From: Leucothrix arctica
Lineage (GTDB): Bacteria > Pseudomonadota > Gammaproteobacteria > Thiotrichales > Thiotrichaceae
Direction: 5' to 3'
Assembly: GCF_003172895.1 (NCBI RefSeq)
Contig: NZ_QGKL01000039.1
Coordinates: 346,001-410,000 of the forward strand
DNA length: 64,000 nt
This document shows, in pieces, positions 28,273 to 38,081 of this stretch; position 1 is the first letter of the stretch; each line of letters opens with the position of its first letter. The notes below the pieces were generated by a model. It was not told the origin of the DNA. It saw nothing but the letters and a program-made list of their open reading frames with translations, and made no database searches. The position numbers and the translations under genes were made by a program.

Positions 28273-28476
28273 TTACTTCTCTACGCCGATATCAAACTCA
28301 TTTTGCTTCACGCCTTGAACGAATGCTTGCCACTCTTGCTTTGAAAAGCTAAGCGTTTTGCCTGTCTCTTCTGTGTGACGAACTAGGATATTACCTTCTA
28401 GGTCACTTGCTACTTCAACGCAGCATTTATCGGTGCAGCAAAGGCTGGATTTTTTGAAGTCTAAATCTAAACTCAT
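28273..28476 (-). CDS. DUF397-like small protein
   Basis: 67 residues with the DUF397 pattern: FKKSSLCC, CVEVASDLEGNILVRHTEE, LSFSKQEWQAFVQGVK and a terminal EFD. DUF397 proteins are abundant in actinomycetes, where they pair with XRE regulators as toxin-antitoxin-like switches; they are rare in gammaproteobacteria. Here no XRE partner is seen. Four clustered cysteines (CC and CC around residues 13-19) are an odd feature that could bind metal. A ribosome site GGGAAAG precedes the ATG on the minus strand. Confidence 0.75.
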   Translation of the reverse strand: MSLDLDFKKSSLCCTDKCCVEVASDLEGNILVRHTEETGKTLSFSKQEWQAFVQGVKQNEFDIGVEK

Positions 28477-28824
28477 AATCTTTCCCTGTATTTTAAAAGT
28501 TAAGTTTTACGTTAATGAAGTCATAATCATATACGAGTAATGATATGTTGTATCATTTTATTTGAATACAGAGATAGAAAGATTAATAAGTGCTCGCCAC
28601 TTCTTGTTTTGGCATGTAGTACTGGTGAGAAGTTGGAGGATCTTTGTGGTCTCTAAAGACCTAAGGGTAGTATTTAGACCGTGATGATGGAATCTCATGT
28701 GAAAACGTTTGCTTATAGTTTAAGGTTCTACTTAGGCTGATAGGGAACAACAAGATGGTTAAAGCAGACGGTCTGAAAGCCATCATTGAACCACTCAAAA
28801 ATATAACTTAAAAGGTCAGTATAT
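28477..28824. other. Intergenic region without visible gene
   Basis: About 350 bases between divergent DUF397 and TerD genes. It must hold both promoters but I see no convincing pair of -35 and -10 boxes. An imperfect inverted repeat (CCACTTCT near 28598 and AGAAGTTGG near 28628) is present. A minus-strand open frame overlapping the terD start is a shadow. Confidence 0.4.
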
Positions 28825-30012
28825 ATGGTAACTGAAATACAGAAAGGCGGAAACTGTGCCTTAGAATGCTCTAGTGGGACTATTCTTATTAAACATCCGG
28901 CTTCAACAGCAATAGATATAAACCTTACTGCATTTTTACTAGATGATTCAGGCAAAGTAAAAAATGAAAATGATATGGTATTTTTTAATCAACCTAGCGA
29001 TCCAGCCAAAATCGCACAGTTCAAATTACCTGTAGATGCCCAAGGCATAACAATCCACCAAATTGATTTTTCCCTTAATACATCTACTGATATCACTAAA
29101 ATCGCCATTACCTTAACTGAAGATAATGGTATTGGTTTTACTGACTTAAACTTAACCGCTGAAATTCATTGTAATGGTAATGTTACTCTACTAACTCCTC
29201 AGGAGTTTAGCAGCGAAAAAGGTATTATAGTTGCTGAAATATATAGTCGTAATGGACAAATCAAAGTTCGATCTGTTTGGCAGGGTTTTGCAACTGGACT
29301 TGCTGGTTTGTGTGAACGTTATGGTGTCGAAGTAGATGACAAGCCAGAGCCGAAACAAGTAGAAAAAGTCAGTTCCAATATCAGTCTGGAAAAAGTTAGC
29401 GGGAAAATAGATTTATCCAAGGGTAAAAAAGCTATTCTCATTGAAAAAACACCCGTGATCACCGCGTCTATTTCTTGGGATAGCAATACCGACTACGATG
29501 TATATGCTTTGGTTTATCTCAATAATGGGGAGCAGGTTGATGTTGCTATGTTTGGAGCTGATGGGATACCAAGTTTGCAAAGCTATGATAAAGGGGTAGT
29601 GCATCACTGTGGAGATGTTGGCAACGTTAAAAAAGGTTTGTTTCAGCGAAAAAATAATACATGCAAAGAAGAAATAAAAATCCGTCTAAATGACACAATT
29701 AAAGCGGTCGTGCCTGTTGCTTATTCAGCCCAGTCTAATGGTACTGGTTCATTTCATAAATATAATGTGTCTATGTTGATTGATAATCATCAAGGTACGG
29801 AAGTTAATATTCCTGCAGAAAATGCTAATAAAGATAATAATATTTATACCTGTGTTCCGGGCGTGATTACCAACACGCCAGATGGTGTAGTCATTAAGGC
29901 GTTAGAATATTACAGCAAGCCTGGTTCAGAAAATCGACCTAAATTAAAAATGGGCTCAGACGGTATTGTGGATGTATTAATGGACGAGGGGGCAAAGAAT
30001 GATTATAAATAA
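28825..30012 (+). CDS. Protein with two TerD domains (tellurium-resistance family)
   Basis: 395 residues. The first TerD domain spans about 5-175, with DINLTAFLLDDSGKV and DMVFFNQPSDP as its signature Ca-binding segments. The second spans about 200-385, with ITASISWDSNTDYDVYALVY. TerD proteins bind calcium and act at the inner membrane in stress response and phage or colicin resistance. No other ter genes (terB, terC, terY) are visible here. The domain doubling is like TerX or TerF-type proteins. Confidence 0.82.
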   Translation: MVTEIQKGGNCALECSSGTILIKHPASTAIDINLTAFLLDDSGKVKNENDMVFFNQPSDPAKIAQFKLPVDAQGITIHQIDFSLNTSTDITKIAITLTEDNGIGFTDLNLTAEIHCNGNVTLLTPQEFSSEKGIIVAEIYSRNGQIKVRSVWQGFATGLAGLCERYGVEVDDKPEPKQVEKVSSNISLEKVSGKIDLSKGKKAILIEKTPVITASISWDSNTDYDVYALVYLNNGEQVDVAMFGADGIPSLQSYDKGVVHHCGDVGNVKKGLFQRKNNTCKEEIKIRLNDTIKAVVPVAYSAQSNGTGSFHKYNVSMLIDNHQGTEVNIPAENANKDNNIYTCVPGVITNTPDGVVIKALEYYSKPGSENRPKLKMGSDGIVDVLMDEGAKNDYK

Positions 30013-30151
30013 TGCTTCTACTTGTGTTGGTTCTGAATACCTGACAGCACTGTGAAGTGCTGATTTTTATCTTTTGGTTTAGAGATTACCTAATAAGTTC
30101 ATTAGGTAATCTTGGGGAGCGGTATTTACGGATAAGTCATTATTTTTAGGC

Positions 30152-30183
30152 AAAAAAAAGCCCATCAACTAGTGATAGGCTCT
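30152..30183 (-). terminator. Terminator after tRNA-Leu
   Basis: On the minus strand GAGCCTATCAC and GTTGATGGGC form a stem with a short loop, followed by eight T. It lies 29 bases past the CCA end of the tRNA. Confidence 0.75.
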
Positions 30184-30211
30184 TAGGTCGTCACTACGCA
30201 GCGACTTAAAT

Positions 30212-30296
30212 TGGTGCCGGGAGGGGGAATCGAACCCCCACTCCGTGAGGAACCGGATTTTGAATCCGGCGCGTCTACCAGTTCCGCCATCCCGGC
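30212..30296 (-). tRNA. tRNA-Leu (anticodon CAA)
   Basis: 85 bases including an encoded CCA. The acceptor stem GCCGGGA pairs with TCCCGGC, the D arm begins TGGCGGAACTGGTAGACGC, the anticodon stem CCGGA/TCCGG holds TTCAAAA with anticodon CAA, there is a long variable arm (class II) and the T arm GGGGGTTCGATTCCCCC. It decodes UUG leucine codons. Confidence 0.97.
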
Positions 30297-30389
30297 AAAA
30301 GCTATATAAATACAGCTAGTTTTGAGGGACGTATTCTACCTGAATCAAACCATTTGTCATTGGTTTTTTCACCCAATTTGTCATTTTGT

Positions 30390-31682
30390 TTAGTGCGCAT
30401 TCATTTCACTCACCACAGTACAGATCGCAGCTGTAAGTTTGCTCAACTCTGTAGGCTCAATAATAAAGGGCGGCATGATATAAACCAGCTTACCAAACGG
30501 ACGAATCCACACACCCAGCTCAACCAATCGCGGCTGTATCCAAAACGAATCCACAGGTTCTTTCAACTCAACGACGCCAATCGCACCCTTCGTTCGCACA
30601 TCCGCAACGATTGAAAGCGAACGACAAGGCTCAAGCTCGGCAGTCATTTGCTGTTCAATATTGGAAACGCGTGTTTGCCAGTTAGATGCTAGGAGTAGCT
30701 CGATGCTTTTAACTGACACAGCACAAGCAAGCGGGTTAGCCATAAAAGTAGGGCCGTGCATCAACACCCCTTGGCCATCACTCCCAATACCATGGGCTAC
30801 TTCACGACTCGTTAGCACGGCAGATAGCGTCATATATCCCCCCGTTAACGCTTTGCCCAGTACTAAAATATCCGGTTGAATATCTGCATGTTCGTAAGCA
30901 AACATCTTACCCGTGCGGCCAAAGCCAGTCGCGATTTCATCTAAGATAAGCAGTACGTCAAACTCATCACACAGCGCGCGCACCTGACGTAAATACTCAG
31001 GATGATAAAAGCGAATGCCACCAGCGTTTTGCACGATAGGCTCAAGGATGACGGCTGCAACTTCGGCATGATGTTGAGTGATCATTGCCTTAAATGAGTT
31101 AATATCACTAGGGTTCCAATCATCGCCCGCTTTATGTATCGGTGGCGCTTCTGCAAACAAGTGTTTAACCAGCACACCCGTAAACATATCGTGCATGCCG
31201 TTTACAGGGTCGCACACTGACATCGCAGCAAAAGTGTCACCGTGATAGCCACTGCGTACGGTGAGGAGTTTGTGTTTTTCAGAACGGCCTTGAGCTATCC
31301 AGTATTGCAACGCCATTTTGATCGAGACTTCGACGCCTACCGAGCCAGAGTCAGCAAAAAACACATGCTGCAAATTGTCTGCGGTCATATCAATGAGTTG
31401 CTTGGCTAGGTTCACCGCGGGCGCGTGAGTCAGTCCACCAAACATGATGTGGGACATTTTCCCAAGTTGTTCAGTGGCCGCTGCGTTTAGCGCTGGGTGG
31501 TTGTAACCGTGCAGCGCAGTCCACCATGAAGATGTTCCATCAACTAACACTTCACCTGTTTCTAGCGTGATTTCGACGCCGCTTGCGGAGGCAACAGCGT
31601 AAGCAGGAATGGGGCGCTGCATGCTGGTATAAGGGTGCCATATATGATCTTTATCATAGGCGATGAGTTGTTCTGGCGTCAT
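30390..31682 (-). CDS. bioA: Adenosylmethionine-8-amino-7-oxononanoate aminotransferase (BioA)
   Basis: Makes 7,8-diaminopelargonate in biotin synthesis using S-adenosylmethionine as amino donor and PLP as cofactor. 430 residues. HIWHPYTSM at the start is the family mark, HGYNHPALN and FADSGSVGVEVSIKMALQYW follow, and the PLP lysine is in VLGKALTGG. It is alone: bioB, bioF, bioC and bioD are not in the window. Divergent from yciA. Confidence 0.95.
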   Translation of the reverse strand: MTPEQLIAYDKDHIWHPYTSMQRPIPAYAVASASGVEITLETGEVLVDGTSSWWTALHGYNHPALNAAATEQLGKMSHIMFGGLTHAPAVNLAKQLIDMTADNLQHVFFADSGSVGVEVSIKMALQYWIAQGRSEKHKLLTVRSGYHGDTFAAMSVCDPVNGMHDMFTGVLVKHLFAEAPPIHKAGDDWNPSDINSFKAMITQHHAEVAAVILEPIVQNAGGIRFYHPEYLRQVRALCDEFDVLLILDEIATGFGRTGKMFAYEHADIQPDILVLGKALTGGYMTLSAVLTSREVAHGIGSDGQGVLMHGPTFMANPLACAVSVKSIELLLASNWQTRVSNIEQQMTAELEPCRSLSIVADVRTKGAIGVVELKEPVDSFWIQPRLVELGVWIRPFGKLVYIMPPFIIEPTELSKLTAAICTVVSEMNAH

Positions 31683-31815
31683 GGCATTCCTGCGGGAGCG
31701 ATTCTGGTTTACAATTGCGCGTTACTCTAGCTGTAATCACGAGTAGCTGCAAATGACAGTCACGGTGATACATGACAAATCGGCCTGAGTTTTTATAACT
31801 ATATTAGAGAAAGAC

Positions 31816-32241
31816 ATGACTGAAACAACAAGGGGTCGCATTACGACTCGTACCATTGCTATGCCTGCTGACACAAATCCTTCTGGGGATATTTTTGGTG
31901 GGTGGGTATTATCTCAAATGGATATTGCCGCAGGTATTTGTGCAGGTCAGCGTGCTCAAGCGCGTGTAGTCACGGTCTCATTAGAAGGGATGAGTTTTAT
32001 TCGTCCTGTAAAAGTCGGTGATATTTTGGGTATTTATACCGAAGTTGATCGCGTAGGACGTTCATCGATGGATATTCACGTAGAGGCATGGGTGCGACGC
32101 GGTCGTATCGGCATCCGTGAAAAGGTAACAGAAGGCACGTTTAAATTTGTCGCGGTTGATGACGAAGGTCACTCTATCGCAGTACCGAAAGAAGAAGATT
32201 TACCCGCGTATGCACTAGAAGCGCTTCGCTCTACAACGTAA
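31816..32241 (+). CDS. YciA-type acyl-CoA thioesterase (hotdog fold)
   Basis: Hydrolyses acyl-CoA. 141 residues. The signature PADTNPSGDIFGGWVLSQMD contains the catalytic Asp. ARVVTVSLEGMSFIRPVKVGD and the GTFKFVAVDDEG end are standard. It precedes queA by 26 bases and may share its transcript. Confidence 0.9.
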   Translation: MTETTRGRITTRTIAMPADTNPSGDIFGGWVLSQMDIAAGICAGQRAQARVVTVSLEGMSFIRPVKVGDILGIYTEVDRVGRSSMDIHVEAWVRRGRIGIREKVTEGTFKFVAVDDEGHSIAVPKEEDLPAYALEALRSTT

Positions 32242-32267
32242 AAAGGCAGTAGATTGTGATTCCAAAT

Positions 32268-33302
32268 ATGAAGTTAAGTGATTTTGATTATGAGTTGCCA
32301 CCGGAGCTAATCGCTCAGCAGGCATTGAGTGATCGTGCCGCGAGCCGTTTGTTAGTGGTTGCTGATGATGGTGAGTGCAAAGACCAAACCTTCCGCGATA
32401 TCGTGGATTTGATCGAGCCAAACGACCTGCTGGTGTTTAACAATACTAAAGTACTACCGGCGCGTTTATTTGGAGAGAAAGCGACCGGCGGAAAGCTGGA
32501 AGTGTTGGTCGAGCGTTTACTCGATGATAATAATCTTCTGGCACATGTTCGCTGTAGTAAGTCGCCTAAGCCGGGTGCTTTCATCCAGCTAGAAGGTGCG
32601 TTTGACGCAGAAGTGGTTAGACGCCATGACACGTTGTTTGAATTACGTTTTATCTCTGGTGATGAGCGCAACGCGATTGATCTGCTTGAGCAATATGGCC
32701 ACATGCCATTGCCACCGTATATTGAACGCGATGATACGCAGGATGACCGTACGCGTTACCAAACTGTGTTCGCAGAAAAGCCAGGTGCGGTTGCTGCGCC
32801 AACGGCGGGTTTACACTTTAACGAAGCGTTATTTAAAGCGATTCTCGCGAAAGGCGTGGAAACAGCCGAAGTTACTTTGCATGTAGGAGCTGGAACGTTC
32901 CAACCTGTACGTGTAGAAGAGTTGTCAGAGCATGTTATGCATTCTGAGTGGATTGATGTGCCACAGTCTGTGTGTGATGCGGTAGCGGATTGTCGTGCGC
33001 GTGGCGGTCGAGTGATTGCGGTCGGGACGACGACGGTTAGAAGTTTAGAAACGGCTGCTCAAAGTGGTGAGTTAAAACCGTTTCAGGGTGATACCAATAT
33101 CTTCATTACACCGGGGTATCAGTATCAGGTAGTTGATCGTTTGATTACTAACTTCCATTTGCCTAAGTCGACATTGTTGATGCTAGTGTCTGCATTTTCT
33201 GGTTATGACACCATGAAAAAAGCATATGCGCATGCGGTGGAGCAGAAGTATCGTTTCTTTAGTTATGGCGATGCGATGTTTCTTAAGCGCAAGTCAGACT
33301 GA
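32268..33302 (+). CDS. queA: tRNA epoxyqueuosine-precursor synthase QueA (SAM:tRNA ribosyltransferase-isomerase)
   Basis: Transfers and rearranges the ribosyl of S-adenosylmethionine onto preQ1 in tRNA. 344 residues from the ATG at 32268; the GTG at 32256 is in frame but gives an extra four residues. [50 protein letters not shown] and [13 protein letters not shown] are all conserved motifs. The tgt, yajC and secDF genes that often follow are absent. Confidence 0.95.
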   Translation: MKLSDFDYELPPELIAQQALSDRAASRLLVVADDGECKDQTFRDIVDLIEPNDLLVFNNTKVLPARLFGEKATGGKLEVLVERLLDDNNLLAHVRCSKSPKPGAFIQLEGAFDAEVVRRHDTLFELRFISGDERNAIDLLEQYGHMPLPPYIERDDTQDDRTRYQTVFAEKPGAVAAPTAGLHFNEALFKAILAKGVETAEVTLHVGAGTFQPVRVEELSEHVMHSEWIDVPQSVCDAVADCRARGGRVIAVGTTTVRSLETAAQSGELKPFQGDTNIFITPGYQYQVVDRLITNFHLPKSTLLMLVSAFSGYDTMKKAYAHAVEQKYRFFSYGDAMFLKRKSD

Positions 33303-33322
33303 TTGAACGTTGTTTCTAAAGG

Positions 33323-34015
33323 CTATAAGTACAAGCTACTAAAGAATCGCTTCCAACGAGGCGTATAATCTTCTAGCCACTTTATCGAAATCATAATGCC
33401 AAAGGCACGGCCCAATAACTCACTACGAGGGGCTGTGCCGTAAGTGCGAGAGTCTGCACTGTTGTCACGGTTATCACCCATAAAAAAGTAATGATCTTCA
33501 GGCACAACAATAGCCACGGTATCGCGGCTAGGGTTGTACTTCGTGTCATCTATTATGATTAGGTGTTCGTCCATGTCTGGCATAGATTCTAATGCGTAGA
33601 ATCCGTTATCACGATCGGGTGCAACAGCAGGGATGCGAGGATCATCCATCGGCAGTTTTTGGTACGTTGCCATTTTGCCGTTGATGATGATCTGGTCGTT
33701 AGTCACTTGAACCTTATCGCCCGGCAAACCAATTAGTCGTTTAATCAAACGCTTGCCTGATTTCTCCGAACTAAACACAATGATGTCACCACGCTCAGGT
33801 TCGTTTAAGCGCATTAGCGTGGTATCACTAAACGGCAGCTTCAAGTCATAAGCAATCTTGCTTTCAACAATCACATCGCCTTCTAATATAGTGGGTTTCA
33901 TTGACCCTGTTGGAACAGGGTGCCAGTCAAAAATAGAGCCACGTACAATGAACAGTGCAAATAGGAATAAAATAAACCCACTGTTGTTTTTGATGACGCT
34001 CATAATTTTTGACAT
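33323..34015 (-). CDS. lepB: Signal peptidase I
   Basis: Cleaves signal peptides at the outer face of the inner membrane. 230 residues with one N-terminal transmembrane helix (about 12-28). The catalytic Ser is in PTGSMKPT and the Lys in RLIKRLIGLPGD. The C-terminal GDNRDNSADSRTYG motif is complete. No rnc/era neighbour. The protein is on the same strand as gshA and ilvD. Confidence 0.93.
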   Translation of the reverse strand: MSKIMSVIKNNSGFILFLFALFIVRGSIFDWHPVPTGSMKPTILEGDVIVESKIAYDLKLPFSDTTLMRLNEPERGDIIVFSSEKSGKRLIKRLIGLPGDKVQVTNDQIIINGKMATYQKLPMDDPRIPAVAPDRDNGFYALESMPDMDEHLIIIDDTKYNPSRDTVAIVVPEDHYFFMGDNRDNSADSRTYGTAPRSELLGRAFGIMISIKWLEDYTPRWKRFFSSLYL

Positions 34016-34046
34016 GCGTTTATTATTTCCTAAGGGGAGTGACGCC

Positions 34047-35630
34047 CTATAGTGTTCCGGCGAAGTACTTTTGTAAGAACTCGTCGAAGTTTATTTGTGG
34101 TTCTGCTTCTAGTTTTTGTTGTTCTAGTATTGAGTCAGCAGCCTTTTTGGTAAATTTATCCCATGTCGCTTGGTCAAGTTTACGTTCCTTGAAGTAGTCA
34201 GCATTTCTTTGTGACTGGTGGCGCGCAAACGCATAGTAATTACCATGCTCATTCATAATACTGTCGAGCACTTTCGCAGAAGGTGTCAGGTCACTATTTT
34301 GGAATAGTTCTGTCTGTTCTCCTAATGCTTTTTGATAGCAGGTGTTGGTGTTTGCGTGATCCAGTAGCTTAGCCACAGGTAACATCGCACCCATAAGTTC
34401 CTCTCCCCACGCTTTCAAACCAATAGATTTGCCATTGCGCTGTAGTTGTAAGTCTGGCTTACGGCCACTGTGAGCAACAGTACTTTGATTATCATCGATC
34501 TCTTTGCGTTCTTCGTCAGTAATCGCAGGGCTGTCTTGCAGTAAGCAGAACAGCATAAAGATTTCGAGATAGAACAACTGTAAATGAGTGATGCCAGCAG
34601 GGTGGAAGGCATTAATATCAACCGAGCGTAACTCGACATAGCGCACACCACGATTAAGCAGTGAATCAATCGGCTTTTCAAAGCCTTTCAAAATCTGTTT
34701 AGGGCGAACGGTACTGTAATACTCGTTTTCTATTTGCAGAATATTGGTGTTTAGCTGGCGATATTTACCATCGACCTTAACGCCAATTTCTTCATAGCCT
34801 GAGTAAGACGTTTCGATCGCATGGCGCAAGCTATCGGTATACGTCTTAACGGAGGTGTAGTCTGCTTTAATACCGACTTTATTTGTTTTGCGGTTAGTGT
34901 AACCGATGTCACCCATGCGTAAGGACGTTCCCCACGGTGCGTAACAGGTGTTTGTGTTAAATATTTCTAGTGCATCTGGTACATCATTACCGTCTAAAAA
35001 CGATTTGCAGATAGCGGGAGAGCAACCAAATAGGTAAGGAATCACCCAACCATATCGTTGAAGGTTTCTAGTCATACCCATGTAACGAGCATTAGAAAAC
35101 TCCACTGGTTCGCCGCCGTCCTTTTCTATCTCTTTAAAGAATGGCCAGAACTCTTCTGCAACGGAGTGGTTAAAGTGTATGCCTGCAATCACTTGCATCA
35201 TCTTGCCATAACGCGATGCTAAACCTTGACGGTACACACTCTTCATACGGCCACCATTTGAGGTGCCATAGTCTGCAATTTTGATGTCTGCTTCGCCGTT
35301 GATAATACAAGGCATGCTAGACGTCCAGAGTAATTCCTTATCCAATTTTTGGTAAACAAATGACTCAATATCTTGTAAAAAGTCCAAAGACTTATAAGCG
35401 GGATTACATGGTGGTGTGATCAACTCAAGTAACGACTCTGAATAGTCCGTCGTGATCACATCATTTTTTAACGCTGAGCCTAATTGCTTAGGGTGAGGGC
35501 GTTGAGAGATGTAGCCATCTTCGTCCACACGTAAGCTTTCTTTTTCCAGACCTGTCAGAGATTCTTTTAGCAGCCGCTGAGCATTATTGTCTTCGATATA
35601 ACGAATACGTTTGTTGAGTAAAGTATACAA
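34047..35630 (-). CDS. gshA: Glutamate-cysteine ligase
   Basis: First step of glutathione synthesis. 527 residues, the normal length of the gammaproteobacterial type. Signatures are GLEKESLRVDEDGYIS, the TDYSESLLELITPP segment near the N-terminus, GIHFNHSV and YVELRSVDINAFHP. It is 31 bases upstream of lepB on the same strand, so read-through is possible. Confidence 0.95.
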   Translation of the reverse strand: MYTLLNKRIRYIEDNNAQRLLKESLTGLEKESLRVDEDGYISQRPHPKQLGSALKNDVITTDYSESLLELITPPCNPAYKSLDFLQDIESFVYQKLDKELLWTSSMPCIINGEADIKIADYGTSNGGRMKSVYRQGLASRYGKMMQVIAGIHFNHSVAEEFWPFFKEIEKDGGEPVEFSNARYMGMTRNLQRYGWVIPYLFGCSPAICKSFLDGNDVPDALEIFNTNTCYAPWGTSLRMGDIGYTNRKTNKVGIKADYTSVKTYTDSLRHAIETSYSGYEEIGVKVDGKYRQLNTNILQIENEYYSTVRPKQILKGFEKPIDSLLNRGVRYVELRSVDINAFHPAGITHLQLFYLEIFMLFCLLQDSPAITDEERKEIDDNQSTVAHSGRKPDLQLQRNGKSIGLKAWGEELMGAMLPVAKLLDHANTNTCYQKALGEQTELFQNSDLTPSAKVLDSIMNEHGNYYAFARHQSQRNADYFKERKLDQATWDKFTKKAADSILEQQKLEAEPQINFDEFLQKYFAGTL

Positions 35631-35665
35631 AGCGTTGCCTCTAATTGATCTCTGATTTAATGCAA

Positions 35666-35691
35666 ATGCCCTCAGCTTACACTGAGGGCAT
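35666..35691 (-). terminator. Stem-loop after ilvD
   Basis: A perfect 10-base stem (ATGCCCTCAG and CTGAGGGCAT) with a 6-base loop. T-run is weak on both strands. It lies 36 bases past the ilvD stop and upstream of gshA. Confidence 0.55.
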
Positions 35692-35726
35692 TATTACCGT
35701 CATTCAAGTGAATGAATGGTTGGAAA

Positions 35727-37577
35727 TTATTTTTCTACTTGTGTCACGTCACGAACTGCACCGCGAGATGCAGATGTTGCCATGGCTGCATAAGCACGAA
35801 GTGCGGTAGTGATTTTACGTGTACGTACTTCAAGTGGCTTCCAAGCTTGGGTTCCACGTGAATCCATCTCTACGCGACGTGCTGCAAGCTCTTCATCAGA
35901 GATGTCTACGTTGATAGTACGGTTCGGGATGTCGATTTTAATCGTATCGCCTTCCTGTACCAAGCCAATTGCGCCACCTTCAGCTGCTTCTGGAGAAGCA
36001 TGACCGATAGATAGACCAGACGTACCACCTGAGAAACGACCATCAGTGATTAGTGCGCACTCTTTGCCAAGACCTTTTGATTTAAGGTAGCTTGTTGGGT
36101 ACAGCATTTCCTGCATACCCGGGCCTCCTTTAGGCCCTTCATAACGAATCAATACAACATCACGTGCCACAACTTCGTCAGCAAGAATCGCTGCAACCGC
36201 TGAGTTTTGCGACTCAAAGATACGTGCGCGACCGTCAAACTTAAGAATGTGGTCATCAACACCCGCCGTTTTAACAACACAACCATCTAGGGCAATGTTT
36301 CCGTAAAGTACTGCTAAACCACCATCTAGTGAGTAAGCGTGCTCGATGTCATGAATACAACCATTCTTAGCATCTAAGTCTAAGTCCCAGCGCTTGTTTT
36401 GGCTAAACGCTGTTTGTGTGGGTACGTTACCCGGTGCAGCACTGTAGAACTTACGTACTTCAGGATCATCTGAACGACTGATGTCCCACTTCTCAAGTGC
36501 TTCACCCATCGTTGCGCTGTGAACGGTTGGAATGTCTGTGTGGATCAATCCGCCTTTCTCAAGCTCACCCAAGATACGCATCACACCACCGGCACGATGA
36601 ACATCTTCCATGTGGTAGTCCTGAGTCGCAGGCGCTACCTTACTTAGGTTAGGGACTTTACGAGATAGACGATCGATATCATCCATTGTGAAGTCTACTT
36701 CTCCTTCGTGAGCCGCAGCCAGTAGGTGAAGAATGGTGTTTGTAGAACCACCCATAGTGATGTCTAGACTCATAGCATTTTCAAACGCTTTGAAGTTTGC
36801 GATGTTACGAGGCAATACTGACTCGTCATCTTCTTCATAATAACGACGTGCCAAGCTAACAATCTCACGACCAGCGCGTAGGAATAGTTCCTTACGATCA
36901 GCGTGCGTAGCAAGTAGCGAACCATTACCAGGCAGTGAAAGACCTAGTGCTTCTGTTAGGCAGTTCATTGAGTTAGCAGTGAACATACCTGAGCAAGAAC
37001 CACAGGTAGGGCATGCTGAACGCTCAATGTTATCGACGTCTTCATCGCTTTGCTTGTCGTCTGCTGCTGACACCATCGCGTCAACTAAGTCTAGCTTGAT
37101 TACTTTACCTTGGATGACTGCTTTACCAGACTCCATTGGGCCGCCAGATACAAAGATCACAGGAATGTTTAGACGCAGTGCAGCGTTCAACATACCCGGT
37201 GTGATTTTGTCACAGTTTGAAATACATACTAATGCGTCAGCACAATGCGCATTACACATGTACTCAACCGCGTCAGAGATAACTTCACGTGAAGGCAGGC
37301 TGTAAAGCATACCGTCGTGACCCATCGCGATACCGTCATCAACAGCGATTGTATTAAATTCTTTTGCGACACCACCAGCGGCTTCGATTTCACGTGCAAC
37401 TAGCTGACCAAGGTCTTTTAGGTGAACATGACCCGGTACAAACTGTGTGAATGAGTTTGAGATAGCAATGATTGGCTTGTCGAAATCGCCATCCTTCATG
37501 CCAGTGGCGCGCCACAATGCGCGAGCACCGGCCATGTTGCGGCCGTGTGTAGTGGTGCGGGAACGATATTCAGGCAT
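35727..37577 (-). CDS. ilvD: Dihydroxy-acid dehydratase
   Basis: Branched-chain amino acid pathway, dehydrating dihydroxy-isovalerate and -methylvalerate. 616 residues from the Met at 37577, with GGAG upstream on the minus strand; the open frame continues to 37664 without family likeness. Iron-sulfur cysteines are visible in [11 protein letters not shown] and [28 protein letters not shown] and [15 protein letters not shown] are conserved. Confidence 0.95.
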   Translation of the reverse strand: MPEYRSRTTTHGRNMAGARALWRATGMKDGDFDKPIIAISNSFTQFVPGHVHLKDLGQLVAREIEAAGGVAKEFNTIAVDDGIAMGHDGMLYSLPSREVISDAVEYMCNAHCADALVCISNCDKITPGMLNAALRLNIPVIFVSGGPMESGKAVIQGKVIKLDLVDAMVSAADDKQSDEDVDNIERSACPTCGSCSGMFTANSMNCLTEALGLSLPGNGSLLATHADRKELFLRAGREIVSLARRYYEEDDESVLPRNIANFKAFENAMSLDITMGGSTNTILHLLAAAHEGEVDFTMDDIDRLSRKVPNLSKVAPATQDYHMEDVHRAGGVMRILGELEKGGLIHTDIPTVHSATMGEALEKWDISRSDDPEVRKFYSAAPGNVPTQTAFSQNKRWDLDLDAKNGCIHDIEHAYSLDGGLAVLYGNIALDGCVVKTAGVDDHILKFDGRARIFESQNSAVAAILADEVVARDVVLIRYEGPKGGPGMQEMLYPTSYLKSKGLGKECALITDGRFSGGTSGLSIGHASPEAAEGGAIGLVQEGDTIKIDIPNRTINVDISDEELAARRVEMDSRGTQAWKPLEVRTRKITTALRAYAAMATSASRGAVRDVTQVEK

Positions 37578-37761
37578 GGTGGATCTCCAGAGCAAATAAT
37601 TGTGTGTCAGACATTCTACCCCGACAGAGTCGACTTTTGAATAAGCTTGACGCAACTGAGGCATTTTAAAATTAAGGAGAGAGGGCTTGGCGAGGAAATA
37701 ATAACAAATGAGGCGCTTGGAAAAGCTAAAAAGCAGGGGTGCTAAGGTGAGGTGATTTGCT

Positions 37762-37796
37762 ACCTAAGTACTCTACATTGGGTTGAGTACTTAGGT
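37762..37796. repeat. Perfect inverted repeat
   Basis: Arms ACCTAAGTACTC and GAGTACTTAGGT (12 bases each) with an 11-base spacer. TTTTATAA follows on the plus strand. Only minus-strand genes lie on either side, so it is not an obvious terminator for any known gene. Confidence 0.6.
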
Positions 37797-37821
37797 TTTA
37801 TAACGCTTACTTGCGGCTATA

Positions 37822-37977
37822 TCAGCAGTTAAGTAAGGTATTTGTCGAACGAGACTGATCTACTAGTATCACCTTTTTAAGCATAAGCTTTTGTTTCTTT
37901 GGTGGGACTCGAGTGCAGCCTTGTAATAAAGAGATAGCGAGTACAGTGACGAGGCATGCTGCTACTTTTGTATTCAT
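37822..37977 (-). CDS. Small lipoprotein of 51 residues
   Basis: Starts at ATG 37977 and ends at TGA. The N-terminus MNTKVAACLVTVLAISLLQGC is a complete lipoprotein signal with lipobox LLQGC at residues 18-21, followed by a short, Lys-rich mature part of 30 residues. No homologue is recognised. The coding evidence is the signal peptide only; the ribosome site is weak. The inverted repeat at 37762-37796 lies 26 bases past the stop. Confidence 0.5.
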   Translation of the reverse strand: MNTKVAACLVTVLAISLLQGCTRVPPKKQKLMLKKVILVDQSRSTNTLLNC

Positions 37978-38081
37978 TTTACAATCCATGTAATTACCTG
38001 ACGAATAAACTACAAAATACCACCACCAGGGGAGGCTAACCTAGCAATATCGACCTTGATGATCAGTATTTGAACAAAAAG

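Noticed and set aside
28728..28955. 75-codon minus-strand frame over the terD start
   Set aside because: It runs opposite to the first TerD motif, which is clearly coding on the plus strand.
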